DNA of 64,000 nt from Calliphora vicina (Eukaryota; Arthropoda; Insecta; Diptera; Calliphoridae). The DNA lies in NCBI RefSeq assembly GCF_958450345.1, contig NC_088780.1, positions 155,726,726 to 155,790,725 of the forward strand, written 5' to 3'. Position 1 is the stretch's first letter; each line of letters begins with the position of its first letter. The notes under the pieces were generated by a model. The model worked only from the letters and a program-made list of their open reading frames with translations, was not told the origin of the DNA and searched no databases. Made by a program: the position numbers and the translations under genes. Positions 22,540-35,502 of this stretch are shown piece by piece.

Positions 22540-23830
22540 TCCATGACCAAAGGCAAGTAAAGGTAAATCAGACGTGTATAACAGAGTTGGTTCTAGAACA
22601 CTTCCCTGAGGTACACCAGCATTGATCTCGTAATAGCTTGTCACATAATCGCCGCACTTTATTCTAAACAAGTGATCCGATAGGTAGTACTCTAGTATTT
22701 TGTGTGTACTACACCATTTCCAATTGTATTTCAGAAATTTCTAATTATATTTAAGAAAATTTAAAATGAATTTCAGAATTTTCCATTTATATTTCAGAAT
22801 TTTCCAATTATATTTCAGAAATTTCTAATTATATTTCAGAAATTTCTAATTGTATTTCAGAAATTTCCATTTGCATTTCAGAATTTTAAATTTACACTTT
22901 AAAAGTTTCTAATTGTATTTCAGAATTTTCCAATTGTATTTCAGAAATTTCCATTTGTATTTCAGAAAACTGTAATAGCAATACCAATGGATATTTCTGA
23001 AATACAAATAGAAAATTCTGAAACACAATTGGAAAATACTGAGATATAAATGGAAAGTTCTGAAATATAATTGGAATATTCTGAAATATAATTAGAAAAT
23101 TCTGAAATATGATTAGATATTTCCGAAATTCAATTGGAAATTTCTGCAATACAATTATAAACTTCTGAAATACAATTGGAAATGGTGTAGAAGGCAGTAG
23201 TTAAGCATTTTATCTTGTGTATTAGACATTTATGCCAAAAGCCTGGGCAACATCTAGAAATATTGCCGAGCAGTAGTACACTTTTAGTTCGAGATTTTCG
23301 TATCTCTCTAGTTAGACGGTTAACAAGCTCAATTGATTCGTGATGCTCACGGAATCCGAATTGATGATTTGGATTATTTTCTCAAATAGTTTAGACAAAC
23401 AAGGCAGTAAGCAAATCGTTCTGTAGGATGATGTCAATGTCAATGCCTGACTTGGGTGTTATTATAATTTGTGAGGAAAAACTCCTAGAGACAAGATCGC
23501 ATTCAATAATAATACTATGAGCACAACAATAGTCATATCTGGTAGGTTTCCAATCATGGATGGATATTTTTTGAATTTTATGATTTTCTGAACATCTTCT
23601 AGACTAACATTGATTAGTTCCTAATACAAAATTAATTGTTAGGGTTTGGTTGGAACACATTTGAACCTCTACCGGTGCCTTAATGTTCTTAGCTGCCTTC
23701 CAAAGGCAGAAGTTTGTACTAATTGGTACTGATTAAACTTTCAATATAGTTTCGATTTCTGCGATCCTCTTCCGAATGAAGGGCTATTTTTAGTTTCTAC
23801 TTGCAGTGGACAAAGTGATCCAAATCCGAA
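22540..23830 (-). pseudogene. Decayed Jockey-clade LINE (reverse transcriptase)
   Basis: Read on the minus strand, broken frames show reverse-transcriptase landmarks in the right order: LWKAAKNIKAPVE (about 23680), LNAILSLGVFPHKL (about 23480), HQFGFREHHESIELVNRLTR (about 23300-23365), IFLDVAQAF (about 23250) and AGVPQGSVLEPTL (about 22580-22620). These match the fingers-palm part of Jockey-like retrotransposon reverse transcriptases as I know them. Stops and frameshifts are frequent and the foldback element at 22709 splits it. Non-functional. Confidence 0.75.
22709..23190. mobile_element. 482-bp foldback element built from 21-bp tandem repeats
   Basis: The left end CTACACCATTTCCAATTGTA and the right end TACAATTGGAAATGGTGTAG are exact complements. 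Each arm is a chain of degenerate 21-bp units (ATTTCTAATTGTATTTCAGAA type) in opposite orientation, with the turn near 22980. This architecture resembles foldback (FB) elements, whose arms are tandem repeats. The 21-bp period creates an open frame on the minus strand with a 7-residue period; I do not read it as a gene. Confidence 0.8.
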
Positions 23831-23895
23831 AAGATTGGAGACCTAAAGTCTCTCATACAATTGTTGATATCTTTAACATCTTGATACCTTTAAAT

Positions 23896-24118
23896 CAGTG
23901 GTGCCCGAACACATACCATCAAAGCTTTGGTTGTGTTGGTAAAACAGCGGAGAATTTGATTTGATTTTGTTCTGTGAGATGAAATCAAAGCAACAAACAC
24001 ATGATCATTATAAGAAAACGCACAAGTAAGCTTATAGTGTATGTGTATCAAAGTAACGTCAGCAGAATTTTCTTGCCCTATTACGCGTGCTAGGGAATTG
24101 TGATTTCGGGCACCACTG
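23896..24118. mobile_element. hAT-type MITE with perfect 8-bp target duplication
   Basis: Terminal repeats CAGTGGTGCCCGAA / TTCGGGCACCACTG. The octamer CTTTAAAT stands directly on both sides (23888-23895 and 24119-24126). An 8-bp duplication with CAG-starting ends is typical of hAT elements. At 223 bp it has no coding capacity. Confidence 0.88.
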
Positions 24119-24126
24119 CTTTAAAT

Positions 24127-24832
24127 TGAGTGTGGATATGACTTGACTGCTTATGTATTTTTTAATTTTCAAGCTATCAGTCTTGAACAATGAAGCTTCT
24201 GTATGAGACGATGGATATTAGAAGTAATAGTTTCGTATAACGGAAGAATGATCGATCACATGATAGTTCCTATGATATTTCTAGAGTAATAGCATTTCTA
24301 TTTAAATTCCTTGATATGGCAGAATCTATTAGATCACAGATTTTTCTAGGATCAGAAGGTCAATAAATTGGCTGACCAGGTGATATAAAATCTAATATTA
24401 ACATGTAAAAAATTGGGAGCATTTTAATATCGCCAGCGATCCTTATGAATTTTTTTCTTTTTTTAAATCCTGGAAATGAGCTTCCTAAAGTTTACTTTCT
24501 CTGTTTCACTTATTCTCTGATATTATTTATTTCAGAGTAAAATAGAACTCTTGGTTCTTTTAAGACAGAGATAAAAGGAGGTTTCTTTTAGCTAAGCTGA
24601 TTTTAACACAGTCTATTTCCCATATAAAAATATATTTATATTGACCACGTTGCGACTTTATTACAGAATATTAATGTGAAAATTCCTTAGAGACTTTTAA
24701 TTTAATTTTTTCTGCTTCAATAGTAATTTCTTTAAATTTTTGGAATTATTCAATTTGATTAAATATCATATAACTTTCTTTGTACTACATTCATCTAGCT
24801 ATACAAAATTTATATTAAATGATTGTTGATAT
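24127..24832. other. Unassigned intergenic sequence
   Basis: No reading frame or clear inverted repeat recognised; it could be further decayed LINE sequence. Confidence 0.35.
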
Positions 24833-25098
24833 AATCACCCCTATCGTGAAAAACATGTGAAATTTATGTTCCCATGAAATATTTATTTCCCTCGAAGGGA
24901 AAATTGCTATCGTGATATTCCCCTAAACTTTTCATTCACAATAGTTGATTTTGTTCGTAACAGCTGTTTATTGTTTACAAAATTTCATCTAAAAATTTCA
25001 CAACATGGGGAATTTTTTCACGTGAACAAAGATTATGAACGAAAAATGGGAAATGGGAACATATTTCATGTGAAGTATTGATTCGCGATAGGGGCGAA
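24833..25098. mobile_element. 266-bp MITE with long terminal inverted repeats
   Basis: The left arm CACCCCTATCGTGAAAAACA continues to ATGTTCCCATG. The right arm reads ATGGGAACATATTTCATGTG and ends GATTCGCGATAGGGGCG. The arms match imperfectly over about 45 bp. No target duplication is clear. Confidence 0.72.
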
Positions 25099-25109
25099 TG
25101 TCTCTTCGT

Positions 25110-25515
25110 CTGTGGCCTATTGCAACTGGTAAAAATCAGTTCATTATTTCACCTAGCCACCATACAAATGTCTTCTCGAAATAGGATAGATAGCTCCCAT
25201 ATAAGGAACCCTACCGAAAATTAGTTTAACGAAATCACGCGACCTATGGCGATAGGTCCATAATTATAGCTCCCATACAAGGCCAATTCCGAAAATCCCT
25301 TTAAGGTGCATAAATCTCTTAAAAATAAAATTTAACAGAAAGAAGTTTAAAGTAGAATAAATCGCTAAACCTAATTTCATGGCGATCGGTCCATAATTGA
25401 ACATCGAAAATCACCCATGAAAATAAATTATTGAAATTTTAAAAGTAAAATGTTTTTGCTCATTTCCTAAGCGTAGGGTATTTTATGGTCGAACTTGATG
25501 ACTATACTTTCCTAC
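25110..25515 (+). repeat. Dispersed repeat family B, diverged fragment
   Basis: Shares with the copies at 42241, 43701 and 52921 the strings TTATTTCACCTAGCC, CATGGCGATCGGTCCATAAT and TATTGAAATTTTAAAAG, and the end ACTATACTTTCCTACTT. Confidence 0.6.
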
Positions 25516-27183
25516 TTATTTTAATTTGAGTTGGGGAATATATTTAAAAACAGTTCGATTTTGCTAATTTCAACCTTTAATATACTATAAGTATGTCTAC
25601 TTACGTAAAAAATGGATAATTGCCACTGGCCATAGACAAAATAATAATGAACACAATAAATTAATTTATCCCTCAAAAGCCCAAACCCAAAAGAGCAAGA
25701 AATTAAAACTAAAGGTAACTTTTCATTTACTCTTTGATCATACTATTCCAGCTAAAATTACCGCAGTTATGCAAAAAAAAATATAAAATATTAAACAGAA
25801 ATAAATTCAATTTGTTATGGCTAGCGAGAGCTGGCAAAATGTTTCCTTGTACGAAAATGTTTAAAAGCTACAAAATAAAATACTACGGTTATAAAAACTT
25901 TAACATGCATGTTTGCAGCAAGGACAAGTAACTTTAAAAGTAAATAAAAAAATATAAAAAAAACTACTACCATTAAATAGCAGTTGGGTGGGTCTTCAAA
26001 AAACCACAGCGAAAACTCTTGCCACGGTTTAGTAACTTTACACATGTGTATGACGACTTAGTTTTATATTTTTTTTCGAGGGGAATTTTATTTATATTTG
26101 GTTTATTATGTTTGTATAAAAAACAGCATTACGCGATTGAAGTAGTGTATAGCAAAAAAAAAAAAACACAAATGTTGTGTTTTTTTTTAGTGTATGCGTT
26201 CGAAGGTATTACATTTCCGTTTCCTTTTCATTGCACATAATAATGCTGTGTATTCCAATAAGTTGCATTTTTTATATTTACATTTACATGCATAAATAAA
26301 TTCGATCTCTTAAATAAATACATTCCAACCAACTTACACACAAATATTTCCTGCAGTACATGGAACTAGTTCCGAATTGATAAATGTGTGTGATATTAAG
26401 AATCATCACTCACTACCCAGCAGTTTTACAAGTTTTCAATTTATCCCTTTTAGAGAGGATGTGTTTAAGATTAAAGTGCTTACCGGCCGTGTTGGTTTAA
26501 CACTGGATAGAGACAATGTGTCTGTCACCCTCATTGTGTGACTTGCCAGGAACACACAATTTGCAATCTTCGAACATTAACTGCAAGGATCAATGCACAA
26601 GCAACTTTGCTCATGTGCTTGAGCTATCAATCAATCACCAAAGCTCAGGACAATTATCAAAGCAGCATCGTCCGGCCTGGCAATCCAGTCCGACATATGG
26701 TCTCCCACCATTATGTTATTATCTCCAACCACTCCAATACATTTCCTAAGCACTAAGCCAATTGCATTCCGTTATTAAGTAATAGGTCTGTTGAATCAGT
26801 AACACCACCAAAGACCAAACATTAGCCATTTAACCAATATTCTACTCGCTTTGGTTTTTAACCACAGCCACATCGTGCTCACCGAAGTGACCTCACCAAC
26901 GATGCAGTCAGGAAAAGTCATGGGGCTCACTGGATTCTCGCTGTGCTAGATAAAGACTCTGGACAGCTGCGAGTTTAAATTAACCTCTTTCCAGAAATGG
27001 GGCCCGTACTCCATGGAACTCCGGTTTCGTTCCATATCTTTCTTTGAACCATAGCACCAAGGTGTGGGAAGATCAACAAAATGTTCAACAAACATGTCCC
27101 AAAGGGTAATTCTATTTACTCAGTAATTTTCACTAACGTATGTCCTCTTTGTAATGCAAAGATAACTTAATTGGTTACTTTAT
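25516..27183. other. Intergenic sequence, nothing recognised
   Basis: Short open frames on both strands (25734-26240 and 26516-26756) have no recognisable product or fly-like codon bias. The part at 26450-27060 is less AT-rich than its surroundings and may be old transposon sequence, but no motif identifies it. Confidence 0.4.
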
Positions 27184-27539
27184 ACATCCCTGGTAAACTA
27201 GCAAGAAGCCAATTGTCACTTTAACTTATTTGTACTGCAAATAAGAATATAGTTCATCTATGGCGGGCTTTTTCTACGAAATTTGGTAGGATTTTTCAGT
27301 TTTTTTAGGATAGCAGACTGATTTTGATAAATTTTAAAGTTTGTGAATTCTTACCACGTTTTTCCGAGCCCACTGTGCAACGATCTCCTTATTAAAAAGA
27401 AACACAAGTAACAATTAACAGAGTACTTTTGGCGAATAATATAACTACTAGACAGATAAAGTATAAAATTAATACACTCTAAATTGCTTAGACACACTAA
27501 TTGACTCTATGCTAGATTACCTGGGATGTGAAAAACAAC
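27184..27539. repeat. Inverted-repeat element, family also seen at 62620-62870
   Basis: Left arm ACATCCCTGGTAAACTAGCA, right arm complement TGCTAGATTACCTGGGATGT, imperfectly matched. At 62620-62870 the related strings CTTAGAGACACTAAAGTGA and GCTAGGTTACATGGGATGT occur, so the element is dispersed. Confidence 0.5.
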
Positions 27540-29034
27540 CAATGGATTTGTATTTGCATCCATTATGTAAATCTAACACAACCAAGTAAGAATATTTTTA
27601 TAAAAGGGATACATAGTCACACTCAAAACTGAAAGGATTTTTTTTAAATAAATTTTTGTGTGTAAGTGGGTATATTGAGGTTGAAGGTAATTTGTGGTTA
27701 CTGAAAAGAACTTTGGAGTGTTTTTGTTTGTATTTTAAATTATTTATTTAAGCTTATATTTTTTTGTTTATTTTACTAATTTGTTTTCTTACAAAACATA
27801 ACTAATATTCAATTATAGTATGAGTCTAAATTTTACCTATTTACCCAGCACTCACAAGTCAAACTTTTTAAAAATTTGATGGCAAATCAGTCTTTAGATA
27901 AATCAGAAAAAAACACCTCTTATTGTTGAAAAAGCTAAAATTTTCTCAATTGAAAAAATCGATTGCTGAGCTTTAATGATATCTATAAGATCGTCAAATG
28001 GGAAGAATCATTAATATAACACAAAAATTAGTAAGTGCGAATACTTTTTCTCCCCACTGTAACAATCACACATACATATTTAATGAATTTTAAAGTTGCA
28101 TTTACTCCCTCAATTATTTGGTACGTGGTATTTAGAAAGAAATTCAATTAAGCGTTTTCTTTGCACCTGCAGGCATTTCATAGAATACTTAGAGTACTAT
28201 ATATTGCTATTTTTATTCTACTACTATTTATGTTGCTTATGCCATTATTGTTGTTACTGTTGCTGCTGCTTTTAATACTATTGACATTTAAAGTGCTGAA
28301 AAATGTGCGTGTAAAAGTCTTTTGTGCAATGCATTCATTTCATTTTACTTGTAGTTATGGATCTTATATTTAGTGTTTTGAATAATAAGTAGATAACGTC
28401 TAGGGGAAGGTAACACCAAAGGGATATGTTGGCAAGTAACCAAATACTTATACTTAAATGCTAAGGGATTACTTAAAAATACCCTAACATTGAAATATAA
28501 TTGTTAAAACAAATAACTAATTAATTATTACACCTTTTAAACTAAGTATCATGGCTATTAGCATTATATCCCTATATTCCAAGAATGCTTGTAACGCCGC
28601 AAATATTTAGACAGACAAGAAATATACAGATGTGCGTAATTTATTTTCCAAATTGAAGGAAAAATAACAAACAACGTTAAATTCCTATCGAAATGTTTTT
28701 ATAAACAAAAATTAATTAAAATTTCAATCTAATTGCTGGAGAAAACAATTTGTGGAATAATGAATGAAGCAGAAAAGTATTTACTGCAGTTTTTTTTATT
28801 TTGCAATTGACAACACATACTCAAAGTATCTATTTTTGTTTAATTCGCATTTAAAATAAAAATAATGAAATAATTGTAATAGTTGCTTATACATTATAGA
28901 ATTAATTAATTGTTATTTTGAAAGATCTTTGGGCGCTAAAAACTATTGGAACATTTCAATTATTTACTTGGTAATCAAAACACGAAAGACCACAATAGAA
29001 AAGAGCTAGCTGGATGAAATTTTCTAATCTGGAA
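27540..29034. other. Intergenic sequence without recognised genes
   Basis: AT-rich. A TTG/CTG-rich run near 28230-28290 yields a short Leu-rich frame (28161-28373) that I regard as simple sequence. Confidence 0.45.
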
Positions 29035-32000
29035 TATGACTAGACTATGACTAGACTATGACTAGACTATGACTAGACTATGACTAGACTATGACTAGAC
29101 TATGACTAGACTATGACTAGACTATGACTAGACTATGACTAGACTATGACTAGACTATGACTAGACTATGACTAGACTATGACTAGACTATGACTAGACT
29201 ATGACTAGACTATGACTAGACTATGACTAGACTATGACTAGACTATGACTAGACTATGACTAGACTATGACTAGACTATGACTAGACTATGACTAGACTA
29301 TGACTAGACTATGACTAGACTATGACTAGACTATGACTAGACTATGACTAGACTATGACTAGACTATGACTAGACTATGACTAGACTATGACTAGACTAT
29401 GACTAGACTATGACTAGACTATGACTAGACTATGACTAGACTATGACTAGACTATGACTAGACTATGACTAGACTATGACTAGACTATGACTAGACTATG
29501 ACTAGACTATGACTAGACTATGACTAGACTATGACTAGACTATGTCTAGACTATGACTAGACTATGACTAGACTATGACTAGACTATGTCTAGACTATGA
29601 CTAGACTATGACTAGACTATGTCTAGACTATGACTAGACTATGACTAGACTATGACTAGACTATGACTAGACTATGACTAGACTATGACTAGACTATGAC
29701 TAGACTATGACTAGACTATGACTAGACTATGACTAGACTATGACTAGACTATGACTAGACTATGACTAGACTATGACTAGACTATGACTAGACTATGACT
29801 AGACTATGACTAGACTATGACTAGACTATGACTAGACTATGACTAGACTATGACTAGACTATGACTAGACTATGACTAGACTATGACTAGACTATGACTA
29901 GACTATGACTAGACTATGACTAGACTATGACTAGACTATGACTAGACTATGACTAGACTATGACTAGACTATGACTAGACTATGACTAGACTATGACTAG
30001 ACTATGACTAGACTATGACTAGACTATGACTAGACTATGACTAGACTATGACTAGACTATGACTAGACTATGACTAGACTATGACTAGACTATGACTAGA
30101 CTATGACTAGACTATGACTAGACTATGACTAGACTATGACTAGACTATGACTAGACTATGACTAGACTATGACTAGACTATGACTAGACTATGACTAGAC
30201 TATGACTAGACTATGACTAGACTATGACTAGACTATGACTAGACTATGACTAGACTATGACTAGACTATGACTAGACTATGACTAGACTATGACTAGACT
30301 ATGACTAGACTATGACTAGACTATGACTAGACTATGACTAGACTATGACTAGACTATGACTAGACTATGACTAGACTATGACTAGACTATGACTAGACTA
30401 TGACTAGACTATGACTAGACTATGACTAGACTATGACTAGACTATGACTAGACTATGACTAGACTATGACTAGACTATGACTAGACTATGACTAGACTAT
30501 GACTAGACTATGACTAGACTATGACTAGACTATGACTAGACTATGACTAGACTATGACTAGACTATGACTAGACTATGACTAGACTATGACTAGACTATG
30601 ACTAGACTATGACTAGACTATGACTAGACTATGACTAGACTATGACTAGACTATGACTAGACTATGACTAGACTATGACTAGACTATGACTAGACTATGA
30701 CTAGACTATGACTAGACTATGACTAGACTATGACTAGACTATGACTAGACTATGACTAGACTATGACTAGACTATGACTAGACTATGACTAGACTATGAC
30801 TAGACTATGACTAGACTATGACTAGACTATGACTAGACTATGACTAGACTATGACTAGACTATGACTAGACTATGACTAGACTATGACTAGACTATGACT
30901 AGACTATGACTAGACTATGACTAGACTATGACTAGACTATGACTAGACTATGACTAGACTATGACTAGACTATGACTAGACTATGACTAGACTATGACTA
31001 GACTATGACTAGACTATGACTAGACTATGACTAGACTATGACTAGACTATGACTAGACTATGACTAGACTATGACTAGACTATGACTAGACTATGACTAG
31101 ACTATGACTAGACTATGACTAGACTATGACTAGACTATGACTAGACTATGACTAGACTATGACTAGACTATGACTAGACTATGACTAGACTATGACTAGA
31201 CTATGACTAGACTATGACTAGACTATGACTAGACTATGACTAGACTATGACTAGACTATGACTAGACTATGACTAGACTATGACTAGACTATGACTAGAC
31301 TATGACTAGACTATGACTAGACTATGACTAGACTATGACTAGACTATGACTAGACTATGACTAGACTATGACTAGACTATGACTAGACTATGACTAGACT
31401 ATGACTAGACTATGACTAGACTATGACTAGACTATGACTAGACTATGACTAGACTATGACTAGACTATGACTAGACTATGACTAGACTATGACTAGACTA
31501 TGACTAGACTATGACTAGACTATGACTAGACTATGACTAGACTATGACTAGACTATGACTAGACTATGACTAGACTATGACTAGACTATGACTAGACTAT
31601 GACTAGACTATGACTAGACTATGACTAGACTATGACTAGACTATGACTAGACTATGACTAGACTATGACTAGACTATGACTAGACTATGACTAGACTATG
31701 ACTAGACTATGACTAGACTATGACTAGACTATGACTAGACTATGACTAGACTATGACTAGACTATGACTAGACTATGACTAGACTATGACTAGACTATGA
31801 CTAGACTATGACTAGACTATGACTAGACTATGACTAGACTATGACTAGACTATGACTAGACTATGACTAGACTATGACTAGACTATGACTAGACTATGAC
31901 TAGACTATGACTAGACTATGACTAGACTATGACTAGACTATGACTAGACTATGACTAGACTATGACTAGACTATGACTAGACTATGACTAGACTATGACT

Positions 32001-35000
32001 AGACTATGACTAGACTATGACTAGACTATGACTAGACTATGACTAGACTATGACTAGACTATGACTAGACTATGACTAGACTATGACTAGACTATGACTA
32101 GACTATGACTAGACTATGACTAGACTATGACTAGACTATGACTAGACTATGACTAGACTATGACTAGACTATGACTAGACTATGACTAGACTATGACTAG
32201 ACTATGACTAGACTATGACTAGACTATGACTAGACTATGACTAGACTATGACTAGACTATGACTAGACTATGACTAGACTATGACTAGACTATGACTAGA
32301 CTATGACTAGACTATGACTAGACTATGACTAGACTATGACTAGACTATGACTAGACTATGACTAGACTATGACTAGACTATGACTAGACTATGACTAGAC
32401 TATGACTAGACTATGACTAGACTATGACTAGACTATGACTAGACTATGACTAGACTATGACTAGACTATGACTAGACTATGACTAGACTATGACTAGACT
32501 ATGACTAGACTATGACTAGACTATGACTAGACTATGACTAGACTATGACTAGACTATGACTAGACTATGACTAGACTATGACTAGACTATGACTAGACTA
32601 TGACTAGACTATGACTAGACTATGACTAGACTATGACTAGACTATGACTAGACTATGACTAGACTATGACTAGACTATGACTAGACTATGACTAGACTAT
32701 GACTAGACTATGACTAGACTATGACTAGACTATGACTAGACTATGACTAGACTATGACTAGACTATGACTAGACTATGACTAGACTATGACTAGACTATG
32801 ACTAGACTATGACTAGACTATGACTAGACTATGACTAGACTATGACTAGACTATGACTAGACTATGACTAGACTATGACTAGACTATGACTAGACTATGA
32901 CTAGACTATGACTAGACTATGACTAGACTATGACTAGACTATGACTAGACTATGACTAGACTATGACTAGACTATGACTAGACTATGACTAGACTATGAC
33001 TAGACTATGACTAGACTATGACTAGACTATGACTAGACTATGACTAGACTATGACTAGACTATGACTAGACTATGACTAGACTATGACTAGACTATGACT
33101 AGACTATGACTAGACTATGACTAGACTATGACTAGACTATGACTAGACTATGACTAGACTATGACTAGACTATGACTAGACTATGACTAGACTATGACTA
33201 GACTATGACTAGACTATGACTAGACTATGACTAGACTATGACTAGACTATGACTAGACTATGACTAGACTATGACTAGACTATGACTAGACTATGACTAG
33301 ACTATGACTAGACTATGACTAGACTATGACTAGACTATGACTAGACTATGACTAGACTATGACTAGACTATGACTAGACTATGACTAGACTATGACTAGA
33401 CTATGACTAGACTATGACTAGACTATGACTAGACTATGACTAGACTATGACTAGACTATGACTAGACTATGACTAGACTATGACTAGACTATGACTAGAC
33501 TATGACTAGACTATGACTAGACTATGACTAGACTATGACTAGACTATGACTAGACTATGACTAGACTATGACTAGACTATGACTAGACTATGACTAGACT
33601 ATGACTAGACTATGACTAGACTATGACTAGACTATGACTAGACTATGACTAGACTATGACTAGACTATGACTAGACTATGACTAGACTATGACTAGACTA
33701 TGACTAGACTATGACTAGACTATGACTAGACTATGACTAGACTATGACTAGACTATGACTAGACTATGACTAGACTATGACTAGACTATGACTAGACTAT
33801 GACTAGACTATGACTAGACTATGACTAGACTATGACTAGACTATGACTAGACTATGACTAGACTATGACTAGACTATGACTAGACTATGACTAGACTATG
33901 ACTAGACTATGACTAGACTATGACTAGACTATGACTAGACTATGACTAGACTATGACTAGACTATGACTAGACTATGACTAGACTATGACTAGACTATGA
34001 CTAGACTATGACTAGACTATGACTAGACTATGACTAGACTATGACTAGACTATGACTAGACTATGACTAGACTATGACTAGACTATGACTAGACTATGAC
34101 TAGACTATGACTAGACTATGACTAGACTATGACTAGACTATGACTAGACTATGACTAGACTATGACTAGACTATGACTAGACTATGACTAGACTATGACT
34201 AGACTATGACTAGACTATGACTAGACTATGACTAGACTATGACTAGACTATGACTAGACTATGACTAGACTATGACTAGACTATGACTAGACTATGACTA
34301 GACTATGACTAGACTATGACTAGACTATGACTAGACTATGACTAGACTATGACTAGACTATGACTAGACTATGACTAGACTATGACTAGACTATGACTAG
34401 ACTATGACTAGACTATGACTAGACTATGACTAGACTATGACTAGACTATGACTAGACTATGACTAGACTATGACTAGACTATGACTAGACTATGACTAGA
34501 CTATGACTAGACTATGACTAGACTATGACTAGACTATGACTAGACTATGACTAGACTATGACTAGACTATGACTAGACTATGACTAGACTATGACTAGAC
34601 TATGACTAGACTATGACTAGACTATGACTAGACTATGACTAGACTATGACTAGACTATGACTAGACTATGACTAGACTATGACTAGACTATGACTAGACT
34701 ATGACTAGACTATGACTAGACTATGACTAGACTATGACTAGACTATGACTAGACTATGACTAGACTATGACTAGACTATGACTAGACTATGACTAGACTA
34801 TGACTAGACTATGACTAGACTATGACTAGACTATGACTAGACTATGACTAGACTATGACTAGACTATGACTAGACTATGACTAGACTATGACTAGACTAT
34901 GACTAGACTATGACTAGACTATGACTAGACTAGACTATGACTAGACTAGACTATGACTAGACTATGACTAGACTATGACTAGACTAGACTATGACTAGAC

Positions 35001-35502
35001 TATGACTAGACTATGACTAGACTATGACTAGACTATGACTAGACTAGACTATGACTAGACTATGACTAGACTAGACTATGACTAGACTATGACTAGACTA
35101 TGACTAGACTATGACTAGACTATGACTAGACTATGACTAGACTATGACTAGACTATGACTAGACTATGACTAGACTATGACTAGACTATGACTAGACTAT
35201 GACTAGACTATGACTAGACTATGACTAGACTATGACTAGACTATGACTAGACTATGACTAGACTATGACTAGACTATGACTAGACTATGACTAGACTATG
35301 ACTAGACTATGACTAGACTATGACTAGACTATGACTAGACTATGACTAGACTATGACTAGACTATGACTAGACTATGACTAGACTATGACTAGACTATGA
35401 CTAGACTATGACTAGACTATGACTAGACTATGACTAGACTATGACTAGACTATGACTAGACTATGACTAGACTATGACTAGACTATGACTAGACTATGAC
35501 TA
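29035..35502. repeat. 11-bp satellite (ATGACTAGACT)n, about 590 copies
   Basis: An almost perfect head-to-tail array of ATGACTAGACT over 6,468 bp. Three units near 29542, 29586 and 29619 read ATGTCTAGACT, creating the palindrome GTCTAGAC. Between about 34920 and 35075 several units carry an extra AGACT (16-bp period). Neither side shows gradual decay: both edges are abrupt. Every frame on the plus strand meets TGA or TAG within 11 codons, so it codes for nothing. The true length may differ from the assembled one. Confidence 0.98.

Noticed and set aside
22892..23149. 85-codon protein with a 7-residue period
   Set aside because: Explained entirely by the 21-bp repeat arms of the foldback element.
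26516..26756. Overlapping short frames as a gene
   Set aside because: Two frames of similar length overlap, neither recognisable; treated as chance in a less AT-rich patch.
28161..28373. Small Leu-rich membrane protein
   Set aside because: Arises from a TTG/CTG simple run in AT-rich DNA; no family and no gene context.
29035..35502. CRISPR array or coding repeat
   Set aside because: No spacers between the units; eukaryotic context; stops in all plus-strand frames. It is a simple satellite.
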